Shown piece after piece: positions 40,626 to 49,366 of a stretch of DNA of 64,000 bases. The notes under the pieces were generated by a model. That model ran no database searches and had not been told where the DNA came from. It was given only the letters and a program-made list of their open reading frames with translations. The position numbers and the translations under genes are program-made. The stretch covers positions 186,001 to 250,000 of the forward strand of contig NZ_RJAC01000012.1 of assembly GCF_003999975.1 (NCBI RefSeq), given 5' to 3'. Every line of letters starts with the position of its first letter. The stretch's first letter is position 1. The DNA comes from Actinoplanes solisilvae. Its GTDB lineage: Bacteria > Actinomycetota > Actinomycetes > Mycobacteriales > Micromonosporaceae.

Positions 40626-41615
40626 TCAGGCCAGGGCGGCGACGTGCTGGTTCACGTCGAAGCCGTGGACGGTCATCCAGTCGTCGTTGAAAATCTTGGA
40701 GAGATAGCCGCGGCCGCTGTCGGGCAGCAGCACCACCACCACGTCGGACGGGCTCAGCCGCTCGGCCAGCCGCAACGCCCCGACCACGGCGGAGCCGCTC
40801 GATCCGCCGACCAGCAGACCCTCGTCGCGGGCCAGCCGCCGGGTCATCGCGAACGTCTCGGCGTCGCTCACCGTGATGATCTCGTCGGGCACCGCCGGGT
40901 CGTGCGTCAGTGGATAGAAGTCCTGCCCGATGCCCTCGACGAGGTAGCCCTGCCCGTTCCCACCGGCATACACCGAGCCTTCAGGGGCGACACCCACCAC
41001 GCGTACGGGTCCCATGCGCTGCAGATAGCGGCCGGTGCCGTTCAGCGTGCCGCCGGTGCCGAGCCCGGCCACGAAATGGGTGACCCGGCCGTCGGTGTCG
41101 CGCCAGATCTCCGGTCCCGTGGTCGCGGCGTGGCTGGCCGGGCCGTCCGGGTTCGTGTACTGGTCGGGCTTCCACGCGCCGTCGATCTCGCGTGCGAGCC
41201 GGTCGCTGACCGAGTGGTACGAGTCGGGGTGCTCGCGGGGGACTGTCGAAGGGCAGACCACGACCTCAGCCCCGTACGCCCGCAGTGTGTCCTGTTTGTC
41301 GCGGCTGACCCGGTCGGGGCAGACGAAGACGCAGCGGTATCCCTTGCCGTGCGCGGCCAGCGCGAGCCCGGCCCCGGTGTTGCCGGAGGTCGGCTCGATG
41401 ATCGTGCCGCCCGGGCGCAGCCGCCCGTCCCGCTCCGCCGCCTCGATCATCCGGATCGCGACCCGGTCCTTCACCGAGCCGCCCGGATTCAGGTATTCGA
41501 CCTTGGCGAGCACCATCGGGGAGACGTGGGCGGCCACCCGCTGCAACTGGACGAGTGGGGTGTTCCCGATCAGTTCGACGATGGATCTGGCGAAACGCAT
41601 GCCGGGCATCGTCAC
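40626..41615 (-). CDS. Cysteine/cystathionine beta-synthase family PLP enzyme
   Basis: A 329-residue fold-II PLP enzyme: PLP lysine in LNPGGSVKDRVAIRMIE, EPTSGNTGAGLALAAHGKGY, the phosphate loop GLGTGGTLNGTGRYL and SSGSAVVGALRLAE. The end (RGYLSKIFNDDWM) matches the core of cystathionine beta-synthase, but the regulatory CBS pair is absent. SbnA, which makes a 2,3-diaminopropionate precursor from O-phosphoserine, belongs to the same superfamily. The usual partner SbnB is not seen. The start is GTG 41615, with GGAGGA about 15 bases before it; ATG 41609 or 41600 is possible. Confidence 0.88.
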   Translation of the reverse strand: MTMPGMRFARSIVELIGNTPLVQLQRVAAHVSPMVLAKVEYLNPGGSVKDRVAIRMIEAAERDGRLRPGGTIIEPTSGNTGAGLALAAHGKGYRCVFVCPDRVSRDKQDTLRAYGAEVVVCPSTVPREHPDSYHSVSDRLAREIDGAWKPDQYTNPDGPASHAATTGPEIWRDTDGRVTHFVAGLGTGGTLNGTGRYLQRMGPVRVVGVAPEGSVYAGGNGQGYLVEGIGQDFYPLTHDPAVPDEIITVSDAETFAMTRRLARDEGLLVGGSSGSAVVGALRLAERLSPSDVVVVLLPDSGRGYLSKIFNDDWMTVHGFDVNQHVAALA

Positions 41616-41853
41616 ACGGTGATCGGGTTTTCCTCCACAGCCATATTGATACTTCGCTCTGCGTAAATACCCTGTTCACCAATCTCTGTTTCGGCTATGG
41701 GAATTGCGCGCTGCCAGGGCTGCTGGAACTGCGGTTTCGCGACTCTGTGTCAGGACACTTGCTGTTCAGCAAGCGGTTGCTTCCGCACGCTTTAATTGCA
41801 TGATCATCTTGCGTTCATTTGGCGGTCCACTTTGTTCTTGAGGGTCTCGCGGC
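41616..41853. promoter_or_regulatory. AT-rich divergent control region of the peptide locus
   Basis: This 238-base stretch is clearly poorer in G/C than its surroundings and separates the CBS-like gene (minus) from the NRPS gene (plus). It should hold both promoters. A minus-strand GGAGGA lies at 41631-41636 and AT-rich -10 candidates at 41640-41652. Plus-strand TTTAAT is near 41791 and AGGG lies about 8 bases before ATG 41854. It also contains the hairpin pair at 41758-41782. Confidence 0.65.
41758..41782 (+). promoter_or_regulatory. Two mutually exclusive hairpins upstream of the NRPS gene
   Basis: CTTGCT (41758-41763) pairs with AGCAAG (41768-41773) around GTTC. The same AAGC can instead pair with GCTT at 41779-41782 around GGTT. 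Sharing the middle arm gives a possible switch in the leader, or simply a dyad operator. Confidence 0.45.
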
Positions 41854-44800
41854 ATGGCTATTGTCGATGCCGCGGAACCGCTCGTCCCCGTCGCCGCCCG
41901 GGATCCGCTCACGCTCATCCACGAGCAGGCCCGGTCGCGCCCCTCGGCGGTCGCGATCGCGTCCGGCGAGGGGTCGCTGAGCTACGGCGAGCTGGTGGCG
42001 AGCGCCGGCGGGGTGGCGTCGGCGCTGCGCGAGGCCGGCGTCGTGGAGGGCGACCTGGTCGGCCTGGCGATGCCCCGGGGGAGCGCGGCGATCGTCGCGA
42101 TGCTCGGGATCCTCGAGGCGGGCGCGGGCTACGTGCCGTTCGACCCGTCCTACCCGGCGTCCCGGCTGGCCGACATGGTCGACGACGTCGAACCCCGCCT
42201 TATCCTGGTGTCCGAGAGTTACCCCGTGCCCGCGCTGCCGAACGGGACGGCAACCATGCTGCTGGCCGGACTTCCAGCGGCGGGTTCAGAGCTTTCGGGG
42301 ACGGCGGCGATGCGCCTGCCCGAACTTGCAGTGACGGCTCCGGCGTTTTCTGGCGAGACCGAGCCGCCGAGTCAGACCGCAATCGCACCGACATTGTCCG
42401 GCAAGTACGCAGACAGTGCAGAGTTGTCGGACGAAGCCCCCGACATGGCAACGTTGTCAGGCGACAGTTCTGTCGTTTCGCTGGCGGAACTGCTGGGTGG
42501 AGATGACTCTGCCGAACTCCCGCCGGACACGACGGCTCCGGCCGACGCGTTCTTCACGCCGGACACGACCGCCGCGGCCGACGCGTTCTTCGCGCCGGAT
42601 ACGATCGCGCCGGCCTACGCGATCTTCACGTCGGGGTCGACCGGGCGGCCTAAGGCGGTGCTTGTTCCGCGGCGGGCGCTGGCGAGCTTCTGCGCGGCGG
42701 CGGCCGAGCGCTATGCCGTGACCGCGCGGGATCGGTGGCTGCACTTCGCGCCGATCAGCTTCGACGCGAGCGTGGAAGAGATCTTCGTACCGCTGACGGC
42801 GGGCGCGACCGTAGTGATCCGCGACGACGAGATGATCAGCCGGGCCGAGTTGTTCCTGCGCCGCTGCGCCGATCTCGGCGTGACCGTGCTCGACCTGCCC
42901 ACCTCGTACTGGCTGGAAGTTCTCGGGGCCCTCGACCGCGGCGAGGCTGTGCTGCCGGAATCCGTGCGCACGGTCATCATCGGCGGCGAGGCGGTGTCGG
43001 TGTCGGCTGTGCGCGACTGGCAGCGGGTCGTCGGCTCGCGGGTGACACTGCTGAACACGTACGGGCCCACGGAGACGACGGTCGTGGTGTCGGTGGCCGA
43101 CCTGACCGTCTGGGAGGGCGACGGGCCGGTGCCGATCGGCTACCCGCTCGCCGATGTCGAGTGCCGGGTGATCGACGGCGAAGGCGCGCCCGTGCCCGCG
43201 GGTCAGGCCGGTGAGCTGGTCATCGGCGGGCCGTTCGTGGCGAGCGGCTATGTGCGCCGTCCCGAGCTGACGGCCGAGCGCTTCGGGTCAGGCGACGAAT
43301 ACCGTACGGGCGACCGGGTGCGGTGGCGTCCCGACGGTCAGCTCGAATACCTGGGCCGCTTCGACCGGCAACTCAAGATCCGTGGCTTCCGGGTGGAGCC
43401 GGGCGAGGTCGAGGCCGCGCTGCGCCGCCTGCCCGGCGTGACCGACGCGGTCGTGCTCGGCGACGAGGACCGCCTGGTCGCCCACCTGCTGACGACCAGC
43501 GACATCGCCGACGTCCGCCGCCTGCTGGCCGCCGATCTGCCCGCCTATCTCGTGCCGGCCGCGTTTGTGCGGCACGCGTCCTTCCCTCGTACATCGCAGG
43601 GCAAGAACGACCGCGCCGCGCTCGCCGCTGCGAACCCGAACAAGGAGCAGACGCACGGCGGGGGAGTGGCCGACCTGTGGCGCTCACTGCTGCCCGGCGA
43701 CGACGACGACTTCTTCGCCGCGGGTGGCGACTCGCTGGTCGCCGTTCGACTGCTGAGCGCCCTCCGCCGCGAGTTCGGCGTCGCGATGACGCTGAGCGAG
43801 CTCTACTCCGTGGCTACCCTGCCCGCGCTGACCGCCGCGGTGGAGTCCCGTGTCGAAGGCACTGCGGCCGACCATGGCTGGGCGAACCACGACGAAAGCG
43901 TTCCGCTGCCGCTGACGGCTCTGCAGCGCGAGTTCTGGATCGCCGAGCAGATCAGCGCCGACCGGCCCGTCCACACGCTGGGCATCCGCTACCGGCTTGG
44001 CGGATCGCCGCGTCTCGACATACTGCGTCGGGCTCTGGACGAGATGGTCCGCCGGCACCCGATGCTGCGCGCCCGCGTCACCGTCGTCGGCGACGATCCG
44101 TGCTTCGTCGTCGAGCCCGACGTCACTGTCCCGCTGATCGAGGGCGACGCGAACGTCGGCGAACCGTTCGACCTGGCCACGGCCCCGCTGGCCCGCGTCC
44201 ACGTGACCGGCGACGAACTGCTGCTCGTCGTGCACCACCTCGTCTTCGACGGCTGGTCGGCCGGGGTGTTCGGCGGCGAGCTGGGCGACCTCTACCGTAC
44301 GATCGCCGGCGGCGGCACCCCGGCACCGCACCGCGCCCCCCTGCTCGACCTGCGCGCACGCCAGGCGGCGGACACGTCTGCCGATTATTGGCGGGACCGC
44401 CTCGACGGCGTCGACCTCGACGTCGCGTTGCCCACCGACCGCCCCCGCCCCGCCACGCCCGTCTACACCGCCGCCCGCCTGACCCGGCCGATCGACGTGG
44501 CCGACCTCGACCGCCACGCGCGCGAGAACCGTTCCAGCCTCTTCGTGCTGCTGCTGGCCGGGCTCCAGACGCTGCTGCACCGCTACACCGGCAAGCGCGA
44601 CGTGACCGTGCTCGCCACCGTCGCCGGCCGCACCGACCCCGCCCTCGAGGGCCATCTCGGCATGGCGATCAACGTCCTTCCCGTACGGGGTGTGGTCGAC
44701 GGCGGTTTCGAAGACCTGCTCTCCCGTACGGGAAAGGCTGTCACCGCCGACCTCGAGCACCAGGACCTGGCCCTGCCCGGCATCCTCGCCGCCAGCGGCC

Positions 44801-47800
44801 GTCGGAACCTGCAGGGCAGCACCGGCCTCGGACCTGTCGTCCTGATCGTGCACAACACGCCGCACGACGAGGCGGGCGAACTGCGCTACATCGGCGACAC
44901 CGGCCCGAGCACCACGATGGACCACCTCACGATCGGCCTGGATCTGACGGCCGACGGCGCTGTGCTCAACGTCGACTACGCCACCGAACTCTACGACCGC
45001 GACCGCATCGAGGCGCTGACCCATCACCTGCTCGCGCTCGTCACGGCCGGCGTCAGCGAGCCGCGAACGCCCGTGGCCGAGCTGCCGATGCTGGCCCCCG
45101 ACGAGCAGGACCTGATCACGCGGCAATGGAACGACACCGCGTTCGAGCTCACCGGCGAGCTCGCGGTCCAGCAGTTCCTCGAGCACATCGCCGTGACCAC
45201 CCCGGACGCCCCCGCGCTTACCCATCGCGGATCGACTATCGATTATCGAACCCTGAACGCCCGCGCGAACCGGCTGGCCTGGGCGCTGCGTGACCGCGGT
45301 GTCGTGCCCGGCGACCGGGTGGCGATCTGCCTCGACCGCGGCATCGAACTGTTCGTGGTGATGTGGGGCGTCCTCAAGGCCGGCGCCGCCTACGTGCCGC
45401 TCGACCCGGCCTACCCTGTGGACCGCCTGCACTACATGCTGACCGACAGCCGTTCCCGCGTCCTGGTCACGCGGCTCCCGGACGCCGGCGACATCACCCG
45501 GCCGCCCGTTTCGGAAGCGGCGGCATCTCCCGGCGTAACGTCATCTCCCGGCTCGCGAGGAGCGACCGGCGCGGCATCTCCCGATGTGCTGTCGCCCGAT
45601 GACGCCGATGCATTCCCCGATACTGATCCGCCCCTCGTCAACGGCCCGGACGACCCGGCGTACGTCATGTACACCTCGGGCTCGACCGGCCGCGCTAAAG
45701 GCGTCGTCGTCAGCCACGGCAACCTGGTGCACGCCGTGCGCATGTGGCAGCGCGCCTACGACCTGCGTCCCGAGTGGACCTATCAGCAGCAGGCCAGCTT
45801 CTCGTTCGACATGTTCGTGTGCGAGACGTTCCGCGCGCTGTGCACCGGCGGGCGACTTGTCGTCGTTCCGCGCGAAACTCTGCTGGATCCGTCCGAGTTC
45901 TACGCGTTAATGCGCACCGAACAGGTCCGCTGTACCGAACTTGTGCCGGCCGTCCTACGTATGTTGCTCGAACACGTCGAGGACACCGGCGCCGACCTCA
46001 GCTTCGTACGCCTGCTGATCTGCGGCGGCGAGAAGTGGCACGTCGGCGAGTTCCGGCGGGCCCGCGCGCTGGTCGGGCCGGGCAACCGCGTGATCAACGC
46101 GTACGGCGTGACCGAGGGGACGGCCGACAGCACCTACTTCGACGGCTCGGTCGACCATCTGCCCGACGAGGCGCCGCTGCCGATCGGCCGCCCGTTTCCC
46201 AACTGCCGAGTCTACGTGCTCGACGAGCACCGCCGTCCCGTGCCGCCCGGCGTGATCGGCGAGCTCTATCTGGGCGGTCTCGCCGTAGCCACCGGCTACT
46301 TCGACCGGCCCGAACTCACCGCCGAGCGTTTCGTGGCCGACCCGTTCGCCGGCGGCGACGCGCGCATGTACAAGTCCGGCGACGCCGCCCGCTATCACCG
46401 CGACGGTCTGATCGACTTCCTCGGCCGCCTCGACGACCAAGTCAAGATCAATGGCTACCGGGTCGAGCTGGGCGAGGTCGAAGCGGCCCTCGGCGCGCTG
46501 CCGGGCGTCGCGTCCTGCGCGGCCACGGTGCGTCCGGGCCCGTCGGGTCTGACCCAGCTTCTCGGGTACGTGGTCACACGCGCCGGAGCCGCTGCCGGGG
46601 CCGGTGCCAGGGCCGCTGCCGGAGCCGCTGCCGCTGCCGGAGCCGGAGCCGGGGCCGCTGCCGGAGCCGTCCGCGCTGAGCAGGGCGTGCGCGACGCCCT
46701 GGCCGCCGTGCTGCCGACCCACATGGTCCCGGCCCGCGTCGTCTTCCTCGATGCTCTGCCCCTGAGCCCCAACGGCAAGATCGACCGCAACCGCCTGCCC
46801 GCCCCGCCTGACGACGGGGGCCTGGTCAGAACAGCCCCCCGTACGCCCACCGAGAAGCGCCTCGCTGAGGCCTGGTGCGCCGAACTGGCCCTGGAGGAGC
46901 TCGGCATCGACGACAACTTCTTCGCCGTCGGCGGTGACTCGTTCGCCGCCGTCAAACTGGTTCGCCGCATCGACCCCGCACCGTCCCTCGTGGACCTCTA
47001 CCAGAATCCGACCGTACGAGGCCTGGCCGCGCTCCTGGACGAGCGGCACCCGGCTGTGGAGGGCGGCACCGCGGGAGGCGTCGCCGCGACCGGTGAACGG
47101 CCGCTGCTCTACCGGCTCACCCGGCGCGAGTCCGACGTCGCCGCGGGCGGCCGGACCGTCGTCGCCGTCCCGTACTCGGGTGGCTCGGCCATCGCCTACC
47201 AGCCGCTGGCCGACGCGCTCCCGTCGTCCTGGGCGCTGCACGCGGTCGAACTGCCCGGCCACGACCGCAACCGCCCCTTCGAGCCGCTCGAATCCGCGTC
47301 GCGCGTGGCCGAACGCGTCGTCGCTGAGATGCGTACGCTCTCCGGCCCGATCGTGCTCTACGGCCACTGCCTCAGCGTCGCCATCACCGTCGAGATCGCT
47401 CGCCGGGCCGAGGCGGCCGGGATCGACCTCGCCGGCGTGGGCCTCGGCGCGGGCCTGCCCACCGCCCGCCTGTCGGGCCCGATCCTCGACTGGTTCACCC
47501 GCCTGCAACGGATGGGCTCGAAGCGCGAGTACATCGAATATCTGCGCGGCCGTGGCGGCTTCACCGACGTCGACGACCCGGCCGAGCAGGCTTTCGTCGT
47601 TCGCAACGTCAAGCATGACGAGCAGGACGCGGAGGAATACTTCTCAGCGGCGTACCGGGAGAAGGCCCCGACCCTGCTGAAGGCGCCCGTGGTCAGCGTG
47701 ATCGGCCAGCGTGACCGGGTGACCGACCACTACCAGGAGCGCTACCTCGAGTGGGAGCACTTCGCGGGCGACGTGAGCCTGGCGGTGCTGCCCAACGCCG

Positions 47801-49254
47801 GCCACTTCTTCATCAAGTCCCACGCCGACGAACTGTCCGCCGTGCTCGTCGATCTCGGCGCGCCGCGCGACGAAACCCCGCCGCTCTCACCACTGCCGCA
47901 AGATTCCCCCGTACGGCCCAGCGTGCGCCGCTTCGGCGTCGTCGCGCTCGGCCAGTTCGTCTCGATGATCGGCAGCGGTCTCAGCTCGCTGGTCCTGAGC
48001 ATCTGGGTCTATCAGCGCACCGGCTCCCTGACCCAGTTCGCCGTGCTCAGCGCGATCGGCTTGCTCCCCGGCATCCTCGCCGGTCCCTTGGCGGGTGCGG
48101 TCGCCGACCGCTGGGACCGTCGCCGCGTCATGCTGGTCAGCGACCTCTCCGCGGCCCTGGCCATGGGCGCCGTCATCGCCGTCATGCTGGCGGGGACCGT
48201 ACAGGAATGGCATCTGTATCTGGCCGTGTCGGTCACCTCGATCGCCGGCGCGTTCCAACGGCCCGCCTACCTGGCCGCCGTCTCCCAGCTCGTCCCTAAG
48301 CGCTACCTCGGCCACGCGGTCGGCATCACCCAGCTCGGCGTCGCCGCCGGCGTCACGTTCGCCCCCATGCTCGGCGCGGCCCTGTTCGGCGTGGTCGGCC
48401 TCACCGGCGTACTGGTCATCGACGTCGCCTCGTTCCTCACCGGCGTGCTCACCCTGCTGTGGGTCCGCTTCCCGAACAGCCAGTGGCGCCGGCGCGACGA
48501 GCCGTTCCGCGAGGAGATCGCGGCCGGCTGGCGCTACCTGAGCCACCGCCCGTCGCTGCGCGCCGTGCTGCGCTACTTCGTCGTCGACCACGTCCTCTAC
48601 ACGCTCGGCTTCGCCGTCATCACCCCGCTCCTGCTGATCGAACACTCCCCGCTGGCCCTCGGCGCCGTCCTCAGCGCCGGTGGCATCGGCGGCCTGGCCG
48701 GCGCCGTCCTCATGACCCTGTGGGGCGGCACCGCCCGCCGCGCCTCCGGAATGATCATCTTCATGGGCGTGTCCAGCCTGGGCATGACCGTCATCGGCGC
48801 CGGCGGCTCCGTCACGACCGCGGTCATCGGCATGTTCCTGCTGACCTTCGGCGAGGTGCTGGCCGAGTCCCACTGGATCGCCGTCGTCCAGAACAAGGTC
48901 GGCTTCGATCTGCAGGGCCGCGTCCTGGCCGTCTTCATCACCCTGATGATGCTCACCATGCCGATCGGCTACCTGATCGTCGGTCCGTTGGCCGAGCGCT
49001 TCGTCGAGCCCCTGCTGGCGCCGGGCGGCGCACTGGCCGGTTCCTTCCTCGGTACGGGGGAGGGCCGCAGCCTGGCCCTGCTGGTGCTGCTCAGCGGCCT
49101 GTTGCAGATCGCCTGGTGCGTCCGCGGCTGGTTCAACCGCAGCGTCCACCACGTCGAGGACACCCTGCCCGACGCCCTGCCCCCGGCCGAGGTGGGCGAC
49201 CGCGACGCCCTCCAGCGTCAGGCCGACGAACTGCTCGCCGCTCACGCCCGGTGA
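41854..49254 (+). CDS. Two-module NRPS fused to thioesterase and MFS exporter (A-T-C-A-T-TE-MFS)
   Basis: A 2466-residue fusion. A1 (about 15-590): TSGSTGRPK at 259, NTYGPTETT at 401. T1: FFAAGGDSL with Ser627. C (about 675-1075): HHLVFDG at 794-800. A2 (about 1100-1660): TSGSTG at 1274, NAYGVTEGT at 1415. T2: FFAVGGDSF with Ser1696. TE (about 1735-2005): nucleophile Cys1839 in YGHCLSVA, Asp1954, His1984. MFS (about 2020-2440): motif A GAVADRWDRRRVML. It should make and release a dipeptide-type product and may export it. Aligned pocket residues are DAEDIGTVVK (A1) and DMCEIGAADK (A2), suggesting amine-bearing substrates. There is no loading C, epimerase or MbtH. An AGGG lies 8 bases before the ATG. 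Confidence 0.92.
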   Translation: MAIVDAAEPLVPVAARDPLTLIHEQARSRPSAVAIASGEGSLSYGELVASAGGVASALREAGVVEGDLVGLAMPRGSAAIVAMLGILEAGAGYVPFDPSYPASRLADMVDDVEPRLILVSESYPVPALPNGTATMLLAGLPAAGSELSGTAAMRLPELAVTAPAFSGETEPPSQTAIAPTLSGKYADSAELSDEAPDMATLSGDSSVVSLAELLGGDDSAELPPDTTAPADAFFTPDTTAAADAFFAPDTIAPAYAIFTSGSTGRPKAVLVPRRALASFCAAAAERYAVTARDRWLHFAPISFDASVEEIFVPLTAGATVVIRDDEMISRAELFLRRCADLGVTVLDLPTSYWLEVLGALDRGEAVLPESVRTVIIGGEAVSVSAVRDWQRVVGSRVTLLNTYGPTETTVVVSVADLTVWEGDGPVPIGYPLADVECRVIDGEGAPVPAGQAGELVIGGPFVASGYVRRPELTAERFGSGDEYRTGDRVRWRPDGQLEYLGRFDRQLKIRGFRVEPGEVEAALRRLPGVTDAVVLGDEDRLVAHLLTTSDIADVRRLLAADLPAYLVPAAFVRHASFPRTSQGKNDRAALAAANPNKEQTHGGGVADLWRSLLPGDDDDFFAAGGDSLVAVRLLSALRREFGVAMTLSELYSVATLPALTAAVESRVEGTAADHGWANHDESVPLPLTALQREFWIAEQISADRPVHTLGIRYRLGGSPRLDILRRALDEMVRRHPMLRARVTVVGDDPCFVVEPDVTVPLIEGDANVGEPFDLATAPLARVHVTGDELLLVVHHLVFDGWSAGVFGGELGDLYRTIAGGGTPAPHRAPLLDLRARQAADTSADYWRDRLDGVDLDVALPTDRPRPATPVYTAARLTRPIDVADLDRHARENRSSLFVLLLAGLQTLLHRYTGKRDVTVLATVAGRTDPALEGHLGMAINVLPVRGVVDGGFEDLLSRTGKAVTADLEHQDLALPGILAASGRRNLQGSTGLGPVVLIVHNTPHDEAGELRYIGDTGPSTTMDHLTIGLDLTADGAVLNVDYATELYDRDRIEALTHHLLALVTAGVSEPRTPVAELPMLAPDEQDLITRQWNDTAFELTGELAVQQFLEHIAVTTPDAPALTHRGSTIDYRTLNARANRLAWALRDRGVVPGDRVAICLDRGIELFVVMWGVLKAGAAYVPLDPAYPVDRLHYMLTDSRSRVLVTRLPDAGDITRPPVSEAAASPGVTSSPGSRGATGAASPDVLSPDDADAFPDTDPPLVNGPDDPAYVMYTSGSTGRAKGVVVSHGNLVHAVRMWQRAYDLRPEWTYQQQASFSFDMFVCETFRALCTGGRLVVVPRETLLDPSEFYALMRTEQVRCTELVPAVLRMLLEHVEDTGADLSFVRLLICGGEKWHVGEFRRARALVGPGNRVINAYGVTEGTADSTYFDGSVDHLPDEAPLPIGRPFPNCRVYVLDEHRRPVPPGVIGELYLGGLAVATGYFDRPELTAERFVADPFAGGDARMYKSGDAARYHRDGLIDFLGRLDDQVKINGYRVELGEVEAALGALPGVASCAATVRPGPSGLTQLLGYVVTRAGAAAGAGARAAAGAAAAAGAGAGAAAGAVRAEQGVRDALAAVLPTHMVPARVVFLDALPLSPNGKIDRNRLPAPPDDGGLVRTAPRTPTEKRLAEAWCAELALEELGIDDNFFAVGGDSFAAVKLVRRIDPAPSLVDLYQNPTVRGLAALLDERHPAVEGGTAGGVAATGERPLLYRLTRRESDVAAGGRTVVAVPYSGGSAIAYQPLADALPSSWALHAVELPGHDRNRPFEPLESASRVAERVVAEMRTLSGPIVLYGHCLSVAITVEIARRAEAAGIDLAGVGLGAGLPTARLSGPILDWFTRLQRMGSKREYIEYLRGRGGFTDVDDPAEQAFVVRNVKHDEQDAEEYFSAAYREKAPTLLKAPVVSVIGQRDRVTDHYQERYLEWEHFAGDVSLAVLPNAGHFFIKSHADELSAVLVDLGAPRDETPPLSPLPQDSPVRPSVRRFGVVALGQFVSMIGSGLSSLVLSIWVYQRTGSLTQFAVLSAIGLLPGILAGPLAGAVADRWDRRRVMLVSDLSAALAMGAVIAVMLAGTVQEWHLYLAVSVTSIAGAFQRPAYLAAVSQLVPKRYLGHAVGITQLGVAAGVTFAPMLGAALFGVVGLTGVLVIDVASFLTGVLTLLWVRFPNSQWRRRDEPFREEIAAGWRYLSHRPSLRAVLRYFVVDHVLYTLGFAVITPLLLIEHSPLALGAVLSAGGIGGLAGAVLMTLWGGTARRASGMIIFMGVSSLGMTVIGAGGSVTTAVIGMFLLTFGEVLAESHWIAVVQNKVGFDLQGRVLAVFITLMMLTMPIGYLIVGPLAERFVEPLLAPGGALAGSFLGTGEGRSLALLVLLSGLLQIAWCVRGWFNRSVHHVEDTLPDALPPAEVGDRDALQRQADELLAAHAR
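42523..42630 (+). repeat. Three 36-base in-frame repeats in adenylation domain 1
   Basis: Copies start at 42523, 42559 and 42595 and encode PDTTAPADAFFT, PDTTAAADAFFA and PDTIAPAYAIFT. The third is the normal lead into the SGSTG loop; the first two look like tandem copies of it. A longer low-complexity segment (from about 42205) precedes them. Confidence 0.85.
45511..45640 (+). repeat. Ser/Pro/Asp repeat segment in adenylation domain 2
   Basis: CATCTCCCG recurs at 45524, 45542 and 45575 in a stretch encoding ASPG/SSPG/ASPD units. It sits in the same place, before the SGSTG loop, as the domain 1 repeats. Confidence 0.75.
46582..46671 (+). repeat. Ala/Gly codon repeat in adenylation domain 2
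   Basis: Runs of GCC-GGA, GCC-GCT and GCC-GGG give an Ala/Gly tract (residues about 1577-1606) in the C-terminal lobe, between the A8 and A10 motifs. Confidence 0.8.
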
Positions 49255-49260
49255 CTTCTT

Positions 49261-49295
49261 CCGGCGCTCGGCGACACTCAGCCGCCGAGCGCCGG
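49261..49295 (+). terminator. Strong hairpin after the NRPS gene
   Basis: CCGGCGCTCGGCG (49261-49273) pairs perfectly over 13 bp with CGCCGAGCGCCGG (49283-49295). A second identical 3' arm at 49319-49331 could also pair. Confidence 0.7.
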
Positions 49296-49347
49296 CCCAT
49301 GCCACCCGATCACTCAGCCGCCGAGCGCCGGCCCCGTGCCACCCGAT
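49275..49347. repeat. 36/37-base direct repeat in the convergent interval
   Basis: Units at 49275-49310 and 49311-49347 both read CACTCAGCCGCCGAGCGCCG then GGCCC..TGCCACCCGAT; a third begins CACTCCGCCG and stops. Confidence 0.85.
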
Positions 49348-49366
49348 CACTCCGCCGCGAAGCCCG

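Noticed and set aside
46582..46671. Possible assembly error at the Ala/Gly repeat
   Set aside because: The frame remains open on both sides and the A10 motif follows at a sensible place, so a true in-frame repeat is more likely; long reads would settle it.
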